Shown: positions 1-7,120 of the stretch, in pieces
Numbering within the stretch: position 1 is the stretch's first letter
Layout of the letters: every line of letters starts with the position of its first letter
Position numbers and translations under genes: made by a program
Assembly: GCA_002284615.2 (NCBI GenBank)
Contig: MU070588.1
Span: forward strand, 31,200 to 50,017
DNA length: 18,818 nucleotides
Reading direction: 5' to 3'
DNA from: Dunaliella salina
Lineage: Eukaryota > Chlorophyta > Chlorophyceae > Chlamydomonadales > Dunaliellaceae
The notes under the pieces: generated by a model
The model's input: the letters and a program-made list of their open reading frames with translations, nothing else
Databases searched by the model: none
What the model was told of the DNA's origin: nothing

Positions 1-83
1 TGTGTGTGTACTTGTACACTCACATGTGATGGAGTGAGAGCTCTCCTCCAGGTCCAGGCTCCTTGCCTCTCCCCAGCAGCTTT

Positions 84-123
84 CCTTGACACATAAATGC
101 TTCCCTTGACACATGAGTGCTTT
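84..123. repeat. Two-copy 20-bp tandem repeat
   Basis: Two head-to-tail units beginning CCTTGACACAT lie at 84-103 and 104-123 and differ at a few positions. The 83 bases to the left hold a short TG-rich run but no gene. No coding or element association is visible. Confidence 0.7.
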
Positions 124-230
124 CAAAAATGACGTTTGACTAGTGTGCGACACAGAATCGAGCATAACGGCGTGCCGATGACGGTTTTTTGCCGTACTCA
201 ATTTTAGCACGCGCTATATTCCTAAATTTT

Positions 231-277
231 ATAGCGCTATATAGCGCTATATAGCGCTATACGCGATATAGCGCTAT
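231..277. repeat. Array of the 10-bp palindrome ATAGCGCTAT
   Basis: The perfectly palindromic decamer ATAGCGCTAT occurs three times in direct contact (231-240, 241-250, 251-260) and a fourth time at 268-277 after a 7-base spacer. A related GCGCTATA stands just upstream near 211. Because each unit is its own reverse complement, the whole stretch can fold on itself. Arrays of this kind are often subterminal motifs of DNA transposons, but no matching transposase is present, so the role is unknown. Confidence 0.8.
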
Positions 278-296
278 AGGCTAACGCCGATCCCTG

Positions 297-902
297 TTCT
301 CAAAAAATGCAGAGGGGTGTCACTCAACAATAGCCCAAATATGCTCCTTTTTTGCGCTTAGCGTGCTACCAATCGCAGCCACTTTACCCGATTGAGACAA
401 TTTTTGCATGTATGTGTAACTGACATTATAAGCTATCAGATCATATGCTTATATTTGAGTAAGTCACCCTGTGTACTTAGATTCACTGTATTAAAGCATG
501 AGGCACACGAAGATCCAGATTCTGCATTTTATGTTGGAAAAAGGCTAATATCGCCACCAAACACCAGCTACTAGGTCTTTTCCCTCCATTATTTTTGCAA
601 TGGGTATCCTTACGTGTAAGAACCTCAGAGCACTAAAAATCATGTAATTTGGTGCAGTAGGTGACCTGATGTGGTGAGAAACAGCCAAAAAAAGGCCAAA
701 AAGTAGGGCTCACGCCGCAGGGATTTTGGCATGTTTCACCAACCCCTGGAATTTGAAGCTCTAGTGCTACAGATGGCTTGAAAACAGGGATACCAAATGA
801 AACCAAGCTCAAAGTTCCAGGATGTGGTGAAGCATGCACAAAGAGCATGCAAAAAACACCTGATTTTGGGCCTGAGTGACACCCCTCTGTAATAAATGAG
901 AA
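297..902. mobile_element. Possible non-autonomous DNA transposon with about 30-bp terminal inverted repeats
   Basis: CAGAGGGGTGTCACTCA at 310-326 is repeated exactly in inverted orientation at 873-889. Extending outwards, 25 of 30 positions match between 297-326 and the complement of 873-902, including an outer TTCTCA. The roughly 600-bp interior has no coding frame I recognise. I could not find a convincing target-site duplication at either the inner or the outer boundary. The right terminus abuts repeat A copy 1, so this might instead be an inverted pair belonging to a larger repeat. Confidence 0.35.
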
Positions 903-924
903 GTGCGATTTTCTCAAAGGTGGA

Positions 925-1450
925 CAACTCCCCCCCAAAAAACAGGTTTTTGAATAATCCCTGCACAGGTGGGCCCCAATCTTGGACACTTAATTGTGGG
1001 TGCATATGTTGCAGTAGAGCAAAATTGTCCTAGAGTGGCCACATATGCCTAATCAGCCACGGTATGAACCTTAATTTTTGGCTACCCAACCTCCATGCCA
1101 GACCACTTACCTCACCAAATTGGTTATTTTTTGGTGATTTGGAGCCCTTATACATAAAGAATGCCATTGCAAAAAAAAATTAAGTGAAAGAACCCAGTGG
1201 TTGGTGAGATACAGAATTTCAGCCATTCCACTTCAAGGACTTGCAGCACAAGGTGTGCCGAACATGTCAAATTTTGATCTCCTCCTTCTCTATTTTTGAA
1301 TATGCAGGGTTTTATCATATTATATAAGAGTTATTCACAGAAAAGTATTTTTGGGATTGAGAATTGGCTCCAGAGTGGAGCTGTGGGCCGTTTTTGGGTG
1401 ATCTGAAGTCAGGGGAGTGATCTGAGGTCTTCCGATTTTGGAAAGATTGG
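925..1450 (+). repeat. Dispersed repeat A, copy 1
   Basis: This is an unrecognised non-coding interspersed repeat. It shares, in the same order and orientation, these landmarks with 2985-3490 and with 12723-13780: a C-homopolymer followed by a CCCCAA...GGACACTTA segment (copies 1 and 2), a CCTAAT(C/T)AGCC block, an ATTGCAAAA block, a block with CAGTGGTTGG, a TTTGAATA(T/A)GCAGG block, and a final GTGATCTGA block. No open frame is conserved between copies. The class is unknown. The differing left ends with similar right ends would fit a retroelement truncated at one end. Confidence 0.6.
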
Positions 1451-1577
1451 TTACCACCGATCAGATATATCTAACTTCTCTTTGGCATGCGTGAAATTTC
1501 CACATAGAACTAAGGAACAGCGGACACTCTGGCAATCAGACTGAATGATTCCTGACTATTGTCACAAGCGCACCCCG

Positions 1578-1619
1578 CTGAGTCGACAGAAAGGCTGGCT
1601 GAGTCGACAGAGAGGCTGG
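1578..1619. repeat. Two-copy 21-bp tandem repeat
   Basis: The 21-bp unit CTGAGTCGACAGAAAGGCTGG at 1578-1598 is followed directly by a copy with a single A-to-G change at 1599-1619. A C9 homopolymer follows a few bases later. Confidence 0.8.
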
Positions 1620-2235
1620 CTCCCCCCCCCTGATTGGACCATGTAGGATTCAGGATTTGAGACGCAGAATCTTGATGACTAATCCAATACTAACATTATA
1701 GGATCAGAACGCACATGCCCATTACCCATCCAAATTGGTCCATCGGCCGTTCAGGACATTTCAAATTCAAGTTGGGTTGCGGAATTGCTTTGTGAATGAC
1801 TTAACACCATGAACATAAAATCAACAACACTGCATGGTTGGAACGGAGCTTTGCACACCCTAGCTCAGCAAAGCCAGGGTGCAGCAGCTCAAGTAGTGGT
1901 CCTGCTGAACCTGCCTGTTTTTGCCTTTAGGTAACAGCATGCATTGCCTAGATGGATGGCATGGTCAAATTTGAGAAAGAAGCACAAGAAAGAGCATGTC
2001 TGGCAATATCGGCCAGATAGCTCCCTGTGAAAGTTTGTGAAAAAGGAGCATGAGCACGGGGAAGGGGATCAAGAATGTTTGGAAGGAATTCAATTGCAAC
2101 CAGACGCAAAAGGCACTGGGATACAAAAGAGTCACAGAAACACATGAGCATTCTGTCGTATTAAGAGCCGTACTAAGAGAAAGCAGCAAGACTAAGCACA
2201 AAGCAGAGAGCATCACGTTAGTCGCATACTTTTAT
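1620..2235. other. Stretch without a recognisable gene
   Basis: I find no gene here. A 100-codon plus-strand frame (2050-2352) exists, but it has no recognisable domain and ends in the 24-bp repeats, so I do not call it. A short imperfect inverted repeat (GCACACCCT...AGGGTGC) lies near 1853-1884. The stretch at about 1957-2017 shows roughly 70% similarity by eye to 13779-13838 at the right edge of repeat A copy 3, so this may be further fragmented repeat sequence. Confidence 0.4.
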
Positions 2236-2300
2236 GTAGGACAAGATACCAAGGCCCTAGTAGGACAAGATACCAAGGCATGGGAGCAAAACACCAAGCA
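2236..2300. repeat. 24-bp minisatellite, about 2.7 units
   Basis: GTAGGACAAGATACCAAGGC occurs at 2236-2255 and again exactly at 2260-2279 (period 24). A degenerate third unit (GGAGCAAAACACCAAGCA) ends near 2300. The frame across it would encode a repeated VGQDTKA octad, but no surrounding protein family is recognisable. Confidence 0.75.
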
Positions 2301-2449
2301 TTGCATGGTAAAGGAATTGCAAGCTTTTTGTTATTTTTTCTCAATACCATGAGATAAGCTGGTGCTGGAATGATCCGGAAAGTCGTGCGGTACCGGTGGA
2401 GAAGGTGCTTCCACGTGAGGTGGAGTAACCCCAGTTCGGGTCTGCATAA

Positions 2450-2698
2450 CTATATGCTCACCTCCTGGCTGCGGCTGGCCCCTCGGCAAGAGGAGGACCC
2501 TTGTTGAGATGCTGGATAGGTTTCTCCGAGGCTTGAGGGTGGGTTCGAATTTGCTGGACAGGTCTTTTTGACAGTAGTGTCAAGGGTATCGTAGATGCAG
2601 GCCAACTTGCTGGAGTAGACCTCTGTGACTCTTTTTTTCTTGGACTGGTGGGACTCAGTCCTAGTTTCAGCGGTACTGTTGGGTCTGTCCTTCATGCA
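2450..2698 (-). pseudogene. LINE protein fragment of a divergent family, region before the methyltransferase-like segment
   Basis: The minus-strand frame contains VYSSKLACIYDT, which lines up with IYTARMACIYNT near the start of the long LINE-1 frame at 7121-8326. Five of the twelve residues are conservative changes and seven are identical. Upstream it is lysine-rich (QSKKKR), as expected for the linker before that segment. Downstream the similarity fades and the frame ends after about 80 codons. I read it as a small remnant of another member of the same LINE clade. The match is short, so the assignment is tentative. It lies just beyond the 3' tail at 2785-2948 but need not belong to the same insertion. 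Confidence 0.4.
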
Positions 2699-2784
2699 CG
2701 CTGGATGTGCCCAGCGGAGATTCTCTTATATTTCACAATAAGCTTCTTTGCTGACTCAGCTCTCCAAACTCCTTGCAACCTGTA

Positions 2785-2948
2785 AAGATAAGAAGAACTA
2801 CGCAGGCAGAGAAGCTCTCCCCACATCAATTACGGAAAGGAGACATATTCAGTGATTGGCTCAAGGGAGCCATGAGTCCCTCCATCGCAAAATTTGAGAC
2901 AGAAGAGGTTAATGGGGATCTGGAGGGTTTCTAGAAGCATTAAAAGCA
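2785..2948 (-). mobile_element. LINE-1 3' tail, 5'-truncated copy
   Basis: Read on the minus strand this gives the last codons of the LINE-1 protein (ASRNPPDPH, then TAA at 2911-2909). The family's 3' UTR follows: a GGCTC-CCTT-GAGCC hairpin, the TGTCTCCTTT block, AATTGATGTGGGGAG, and CTCTGCCTGCGTAG with a short pyrimidine end. The same order of blocks recurs at 4195-4330, 4965-5083, 5487-5640 and 6312-6497. No upstream coding similarity is seen, so the copy is about 165 bp long. That fits extreme 5' truncation during target-primed reverse transcription. Confidence 0.8.
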
Positions 2949-2984
2949 AACTTACCTCAAATCAGTCGTGAAATCACACAGGTA

Positions 2985-3490
2985 GACCCCCCCCCCCTCG
3001 GGAAAAGGTAATTTTGGAATGATCCTTGCAAACATGCGCCCCAACCTGGGACACTTATCTATAGTATCAAAATGTGTTTTAAAACTTCCCTGGAGTGGGA
3101 CATCAAATTAGCCGCAACACAAAACCTATTTTTTAACAACAAATCTCCATTTTGGACCATGGAACCAGCTCCAAATTGGATGATCGTTGATGATTTGAAG
3201 TCATTGCATCATAAGAAAATAATTGCAAAAGAAATGGAGTAAAAAGACGCAATGGTTGGTCAGACATACATAATTCCAGACATTCCCTTTGACTCAAAGT
3301 TTGAGGGCCTGCAGCATAGGCCAAGAAGGTCATTGTTGACATCCCTCTTTCCAAATTTTGGATATGCAGGATGATACCGTAACATATGAGGGCATATGAG
3401 GGCTACAAATATAAAATTTTGCAAGCAAAAAATGGTTCCCGGGAAGAGCTGTGGTCCTTTATCGGGTGATCTGATGCCGTGGTAATCATG
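2985..3490 (+). repeat. Dispersed repeat A, copy 2
   Basis: This has the same block order as copy 1: a C-homopolymer at about 2987-2997, CCCCAACCTGGGACACTTA, AAATTAGCC, ATTGCAAAAG, CAATGGTTGG, GGATATGCAGGATGATA, and GGGTGATCTGATG near the right end. It is more diverged than copies 1 and 3 are from each other. It carries a short internal duplication (two ATATGAGGGC units near 3384-3402). No protein is encoded. Confidence 0.6.
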
Positions 3491-4190
3491 GTATCACAAT
3501 CATTCGTGGGAATAGCAATCTCGAATTCAAACTAAATCAACTTCTTTCAACCAACTGCTTCAGCTTGGAAGTTCCTCCTGATTAATTCTTCCTCTTCAAT
3601 TCGCCAATAGCTCACATCATGCTTATAATTTCCAGCAGACATAATTACAGGCAATCCATCGGGTATGTGTCAGCTTTTTTGCTGATCTCAGTGCCCAACA
3701 CTTGGCCTACTCAAAGCAAGCTTCCTCACTTCATACAAAACGTCAAGAGCAAACAATTTACACATCAGAACCACACACAGCGCACATGTCACACACTTCC
3801 GTTACTTTCTTCTAATCCAATCCAGAGCTTCTACCTGGACACATTGTGCTAAGCGAGGCCTGACTCGGCATCGAGTCTGTACTCTGGAAGTTCAGCAAGC
3901 ACCGTAGTGTGACGCTTGATCTCCCACAAGTCCATTTTTGTGGTGCTCTCATGATGTGCAGGCTGAACAATATGCTTTCTTTCGACGTATCCGTCCTCAA
4001 GTTTGCATTTCCAGGCCGAGGTTTGCTTCACGTTATGGCCCTCTCCTCCTTTTCTCTTAACCTCCTCTGTTTGCTATTCAAGATGTAGGCTCTTGATGTG
4101 GTTTCTTTCATAAATCAGAACATCGGTAATGATTTGTTTCATGGATCAGGACATCCATAATGCTGCGTGCTAGCAGCAGTCATTTTGACT
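3491..4190. other. Stretch without a recognisable gene
   Basis: No domain is recognisable. Two weak frames were considered. One is a plus-strand 77-codon frame at 3619-3852. The other is a minus-strand frame at 3849-4031, which is K/E-rich and looks mildly protein-like but has no family signature and no clear start. An imperfect duplication (TTTCATAAATCAGAACATC, then TTTCATGGATCAGGACATC) lies at about 4107-4160. I see nothing else. Confidence 0.4.
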
Positions 4191-4194
4191 GGAG

Positions 4195-4330
4195 CCTTCT
4201 TTTTCCTTGTAATCGCTGAGCTTCCATTGAGATAGGCTCTTTGAGCCAAGATGCCTTCATTTCCATAATTAACGAGGGAGAGGTTCTCTGTCTACAAAGT
4301 TTTTCCTTTTCTTTTATTTTCTCGATGCAA
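4195..4330 (+). mobile_element. LINE-1 3' UTR tail, degraded plus-strand copy
   Basis: The last part of the LINE-1 3' UTR is recognisable: an AGGCTC-TTT-GAGCC hairpin near 4229-4243, a diverged TTCCATAATTAACGAGGGAGAG block, CTCTGTCTACAAAG, and a TTTTTCCTTTTCTTTTATTTT pyrimidine tail ending near 4321. The coding end seen in other copies (NPPDPH) is not visible, so this is an extremely truncated or old copy. Confidence 0.6.
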
Positions 4331-4466
4331 GGAGATATTTTTGCCTTGTCTGCCTATTCATACCTTGCTTGAGCGCGGAGAGCCTGCAGGCTGAAGGTGT
4401 TCCATGTGGTACTTCTGGTTGGCTTGTAATATCTCCTCATATGTCTGGTGTATGCTCTACGCCTAT

Positions 4467-4590
4467 GAACACTGGGTCTATCTTTGAACATCCAGTTAAT
4501 TTGCCAGAGAACACTTGGTCTATTTTGCCCGAGTACACTCAGTTTATTTGCCCACGAACACAACATTGCATTTTGCCTTTTGAACAGGCG
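4467..4590. repeat. Degenerate minisatellite of about 24 bp, five units
   Basis: GAACAC or GAACAT recurs at 19- to 26-base intervals beginning at 4467, each followed by a (C/T)AGTTTATTTGCC-like segment. Units start near 4467, 4486, 4509, 4533 and 4556, and a last partial GAACA starts at 4582. The array sits inside a plus-strand open frame (4369-4788) that has no family signature and overlaps the LINE frame downstream, so I treat it as non-coding. Confidence 0.6.
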
Positions 4591-4715
4591 TTTTCTCAAA
4601 CGCCAAGCTGTACTCTTTTGGTGATGGAGTGCCTGCTTCGTGTTGCTTTTTTTGACCCTAACAGACGTATTTTAGTCCAAGAGGAAGCTGAGCAGCCAAC
4701 CTTTTATGGCTTGAG

Positions 4716-4964
4716 GCCTCCAAGCAGCAGCACCGCAATTTGTGTCGCCATCTTTCAATGGCCTCTGCCCAATTCAAGTTTTGTGTAGGTGGAGTCATCT
4801 ACACCCCCCACACATTGGAGCCACTCAAAGAGCTTGGTCTTGACACACACAAGGCCACCAAGCTTGCTCTGAAGCTTCATGCTCATTCTGTCCAGTACTC
4901 CAACAACCCTCATCGACAAGATCAGGCACGGGTTACTGCCAGTAAACCTCCTGATCCCCACTGA
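4716..4964 (+). pseudogene. LINE-1 C-terminal nuclease-domain remnant with 3' UTR downstream
   Basis: The plus-strand frame reads ASKQQHRNLCRHLS, then VGGVIYTPHTLEPLKELGLD, then KATKLALKLHAHSVQY, and ends KPPDPH followed by TGA. It is clearly related to the minus-strand LINE-1 end at 5709-5957 (VGGTIYTEHTLKQFKQLGLD...LHAHSVQ) and to both LINE-2 copies. In the complete domain this part follows the E-x-K catalytic strand of a PD-(D/E)XK-type endonuclease. The catalytic strand itself is missing here, so the copy is 5'-truncated near 4700. A block equivalent to VTLHPVLLG is replaced, suggesting a small internal deletion. The LINE-1 3' UTR follows to about 5083, with a GGATAC...GTATCC hairpin, TTCCTTAATTGATGTGGGGAG and a (T)nC tail. 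Confidence 0.8.
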
Positions 4965-5083
4965 TTTCTTTTCTCTTTTGGTGAAGGGGATACACGGTGC
5001 CTTGGTCCTAGGTATCCTCTTTTCCTTAATTGATGTGGGGAGTGTTTGACTGCCTGCGTAATTTTTTTCTTTTCTTTTATGGT

Positions 5084-5468
5084 TGAAGGCTGTAATTCTA
5101 TCCTTGTAATATGCCTTTGTATCTTACAACCTGCCTCAGCACATTTTTGGAACGATGGCTTACTCAAACATCATTGCCGTCTCCATGACGTGCGAGTAGT
5201 TGATTGCCGTCACAAGTGTGATCCACAGAGCCGACATTAAAGCCCCCTTTCCAGTCCAAATCGGACCATTGGATTTTTGAAATCATCATCTTGTTTCCCG
5301 GTCTCTCCTAGTCTCCAGCCTATGCTCCTCTGCTAAGCAACTAAGATTATCTTTTATACCTCCAGGCTTCAAGAATATGACCTGTTGCCAATTTCCCAAT
5401 CCAAGTCGCGCAAGTTGAGCAAATTCTTGGGCCAGGAAGGGTCACGGGTTCCCAGTGTTTCCACTCAG
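5084..5468. other. Stretch without a recognisable gene
   Basis: No coding or repeat assignment is possible. An 18-base motif at 5255-5272 (TCCAAATCGGACCATTGG) matches 1729-1746 at 16 of 18 positions, hinting at another dispersed repeat. A perfect 6-bp stem with a 4-base loop (CTGCCC-TTGC-GGGCAG) at 5469-5484 lies immediately beyond the 3' end of LINE-1. Confidence 0.4.
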
Positions 5469-5486
5469 CTGCCCTTGCGGGCAGAC

Positions 5487-5640
5487 CTTAAAAAAACTAT
5501 GTAGGCAGAGAAACCCTCCCTACATCAATTAAGGAAAAGGAGACACATTGGCTAAAAAAAAAGTTGTGAGACCCCTTCACCGTAAGGTACGAAAAAGATA
5601 AAGCAAATGTGGATCTGGAGGGTTATTAGAAGCACCTGGC
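5487..5640 (-). other. LINE-1 3' UTR and tail
   Basis: On the minus strand the end of the coding region (VLEPGASNNPPDPH, where other copies then have a stop but this one has TTG) leads into the conserved 3' UTR. It includes a CACA...TGTG-paired segment, TGTCTCCTTTTCCTTAATTGATG, GGGTTTCTCTGCCTACATAG and a short T-run ending near 5487. The equivalent region in inverted orientation at 6312-6497 is about 80% identical by eye, so the two form an inverted repeat some 700 bp apart. Confidence 0.8.
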
Positions 5641-6235
5641 TCTAGAACTTGGTTGTGGGAAGTATTCTTGGTATGAATAGCACGGCGTGTGATGACTAGT
5701 TTGTGGGCTTATTGAACAGAATGGGCATGAAGTTGTTGAGCAAGCTTCGTGGCACGCTGATGATCCAATCCTAGTTGTTTGAATTGCTTCAGGGTATGCT
5801 CAGTGTAAATAGTTCCACCTACACCTAGGAGAACAGGGTGAAGTGTGACAGCTTTAGCGTTAACAAGTTTAAAAAGGTCTGCATGCTGCTGCTTTGCCGC
5901 GTTCAACTGATGCTCTGGCCTTGTGTCTTCACAGAACTTGATTTCTATCAGGTGCACATGGCGTTCATTTGTATGAGTTCATGGGTTTGCCTCATGCGGC
6001 TAGCTCTGGTGGTCCTCCGTGAGGAGCTGCGAAAAGCGTGATGGGAATGGGTCGTAGAAACATTGTTAGAAGTATGTTTGGCATTAAAAAAGGTGATCAA
6101 AACAGCATCTGGTCGACAGGAGTTGAGTCTCCCTCTCTGGAAGGTTACGAGGGAAGAAGTAAGCAGGTAAAGTTCTGTTTGAGGCATGTGTAGGGAGTTG
6201 GAGGTTGTGTTGAGCAAGCTAAAAATTGCTTCCTG
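5609..6235 (-). pseudogene. LINE-1 C-terminal PD-(D/E)XK-type (restriction-like) endonuclease domain
   Basis: This domain would nick the target DNA. The minus strand encodes RPDAVLI (about 6118-6098) and, after a frameshift, HLIEIKFCEDTRP (E-I-K at 5946-5938). Together these are the P-D...E-x-K signature of this nuclease superfamily. The family-specific tail follows: a QQH motif, VTLHPVLLGVGGTIYTEHTL, and a helix ending LHAHSVQ. A TAA at the codon after SVQ replaces a codon that is Tyr in the plus-strand copy at 4716-4964. Reading on through the stop gives AHKLVITRRAI and the conserved NPPDPH end. Upstream, LAQHNLQLPTHAS and similar residues precede RPD. The Cys/His motif expected upstream (seen in LINE-2 near 15835-15875) is gone, replaced by the insertion at 6236-6497. 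The nuclease call rests on motif pattern and clade, not on a search. Confidence 0.65.
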
Positions 6236-6497
6236 TGTCTGAGTATACTAGGCCTGCCCCTACAGGGCATTTGCTAAGGGCTTTTGTTCTCATTATGCCT
6301 CCAATGTTATGGCGTTCAGTTTTCAGGTTCTAGAGCCAGGTGTTTCTAGTAACCCTCCAAATCCACATTAGCATTCTCTTTTTCATACCTTGCGGTGGAG
6401 GGGGCACACGGCTCTTTTTTGAGCCTACGTGTCTCCTCTTCCTTAATTGATGTAAAGAGAGTTTCTCTGCCTACGTAGTTTTTCTTTTTTTTTCATG
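6236..6497 (+). mobile_element. LINE-1-type 3' tail inserted in opposite orientation into LINE-1
   Basis: The plus strand shows LGLPLQ and a frameshifted remnant of the last nuclease helix, then QVLEPG, SSNPPNPH and TAG. The full 3' UTR follows, with an ACACGGCTC-TTTTTT-GAGCCTACGTGT hairpin, TTCCTTAATTGATG, CTCTGCCTACGTAG and TTTTTCTTTTTTTTT. LINE-1 coding sequence of the minus strand resumes on both sides, with about 80 residues including the Cys/His motif missing between the two halves. Insertion with deletion, or later rearrangement, is implied. I see no target duplication. Confidence 0.7.
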
Positions 6498-6586
6498 TTG
6501 ATGATATGGTTAGCGTACTGCAGAATGGTACGCTTCGTGGTACAGAAATGTTGAGCATATTTCTGAAGGCATTGCTGTTTTTTTAT

Positions 6587-7120
6587 CTACTTGCAGTAAC
6601 AAGTTTTGACAGTAAGAGTAGTAACTTGTCTTGGATTTGGCATATCCAAGCTAGTGTTTAGAATGCACGTGGGATTTGATAGCATTTTAAAGATTGGGGA
6701 AATAGGTGAGCTCGTGGGCGGGTGGTGCATGTGGATCCACGTGGACCTGTAGGTGTGCCTGCAGCATGCACTCTTTCTTCCTTGGCTAACCAGAAATACA
6801 TTTGTACATGGATTTCCACCAGGACCTGCACCAGGGATCTCGGTGTCTGCCACGCAGTTCTGAGCTTGCTTTGCCTGATGTTTTGCAATAGCATCTGCAC
6901 ATTCATTTCCAGCGATACCAGCATGGGACTTCACCTTGTAAATTCGAATTTTGGTATGGAAGTTTCTAATGAGAATTGAGATCATTTTAAGGACATCTCC
7001 TTGGACATGTCTCAAATGTTTCTCAGGGTAATAAAGTTGTTTACATATTTGTTTGAGAGAGGTGAGGCTGTCTGATGCAATGTCTGCATGTTTGGTTATG
7101 AAAGCAGCAGCAATTGCTGC
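6587..7120 (-). pseudogene. LINE-1 RNase H domain, C-terminal half
   Basis: RNase H removes the RNA strand after reverse transcription. This frame continues in phase from the segment at 7121-8326 across a single TAG (7123-7121). It carries IASDSLTS, with the third catalytic Asp, then IYKVKSHAGIAGNECADAIAK, the hallmark H-x4-G-N-x3-A-D end with the His and the last Asp. A plus-strand copy at 18453-18818 is almost identical here and shows that this copy has gained one base between about 6790 and 6803. Beyond that point the true frame (FWLAKEERVHAAGT) is read one phase off. The segment after the RNase H reads KRTILQYANHIIN near 6535-6500 and then meets the inserted tail. Confidence 0.85.

Noticed and set aside
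633..1005. Minus-strand coding frames over the inverted-repeat element and repeat A copy 1
   Set aside because: The frames are not kept in the other repeat A copies and show no domain.
1957..2017. Extension of repeat A (similarity to 13779-13838)
   Set aside because: About 70% by eye over 60 bases with gaps is too weak to define a boundary; noted only in the relevant entries.
2050..2352. 100-codon plus-strand gene with VGQDTKA repeats
   Set aside because: No domain, no conserved context, and the repeats are a simple 24-bp minisatellite.
3849..4031. Small K/E-rich minus-strand exon
   Set aside because: The composition is protein-like, but it is only about 60 codons with no motif, homologous copy or splice signals I can defend.
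4467..4590. CRISPR-like array
   Set aside because: Units are contiguous, degenerate and lack spacers; it is a minisatellite in eukaryotic DNA.
4369..4788. 139-codon plus-strand gene
   Set aside because: It spans a minisatellite and its end overlaps the LINE nuclease remnant in another frame, so it is a chance open frame.
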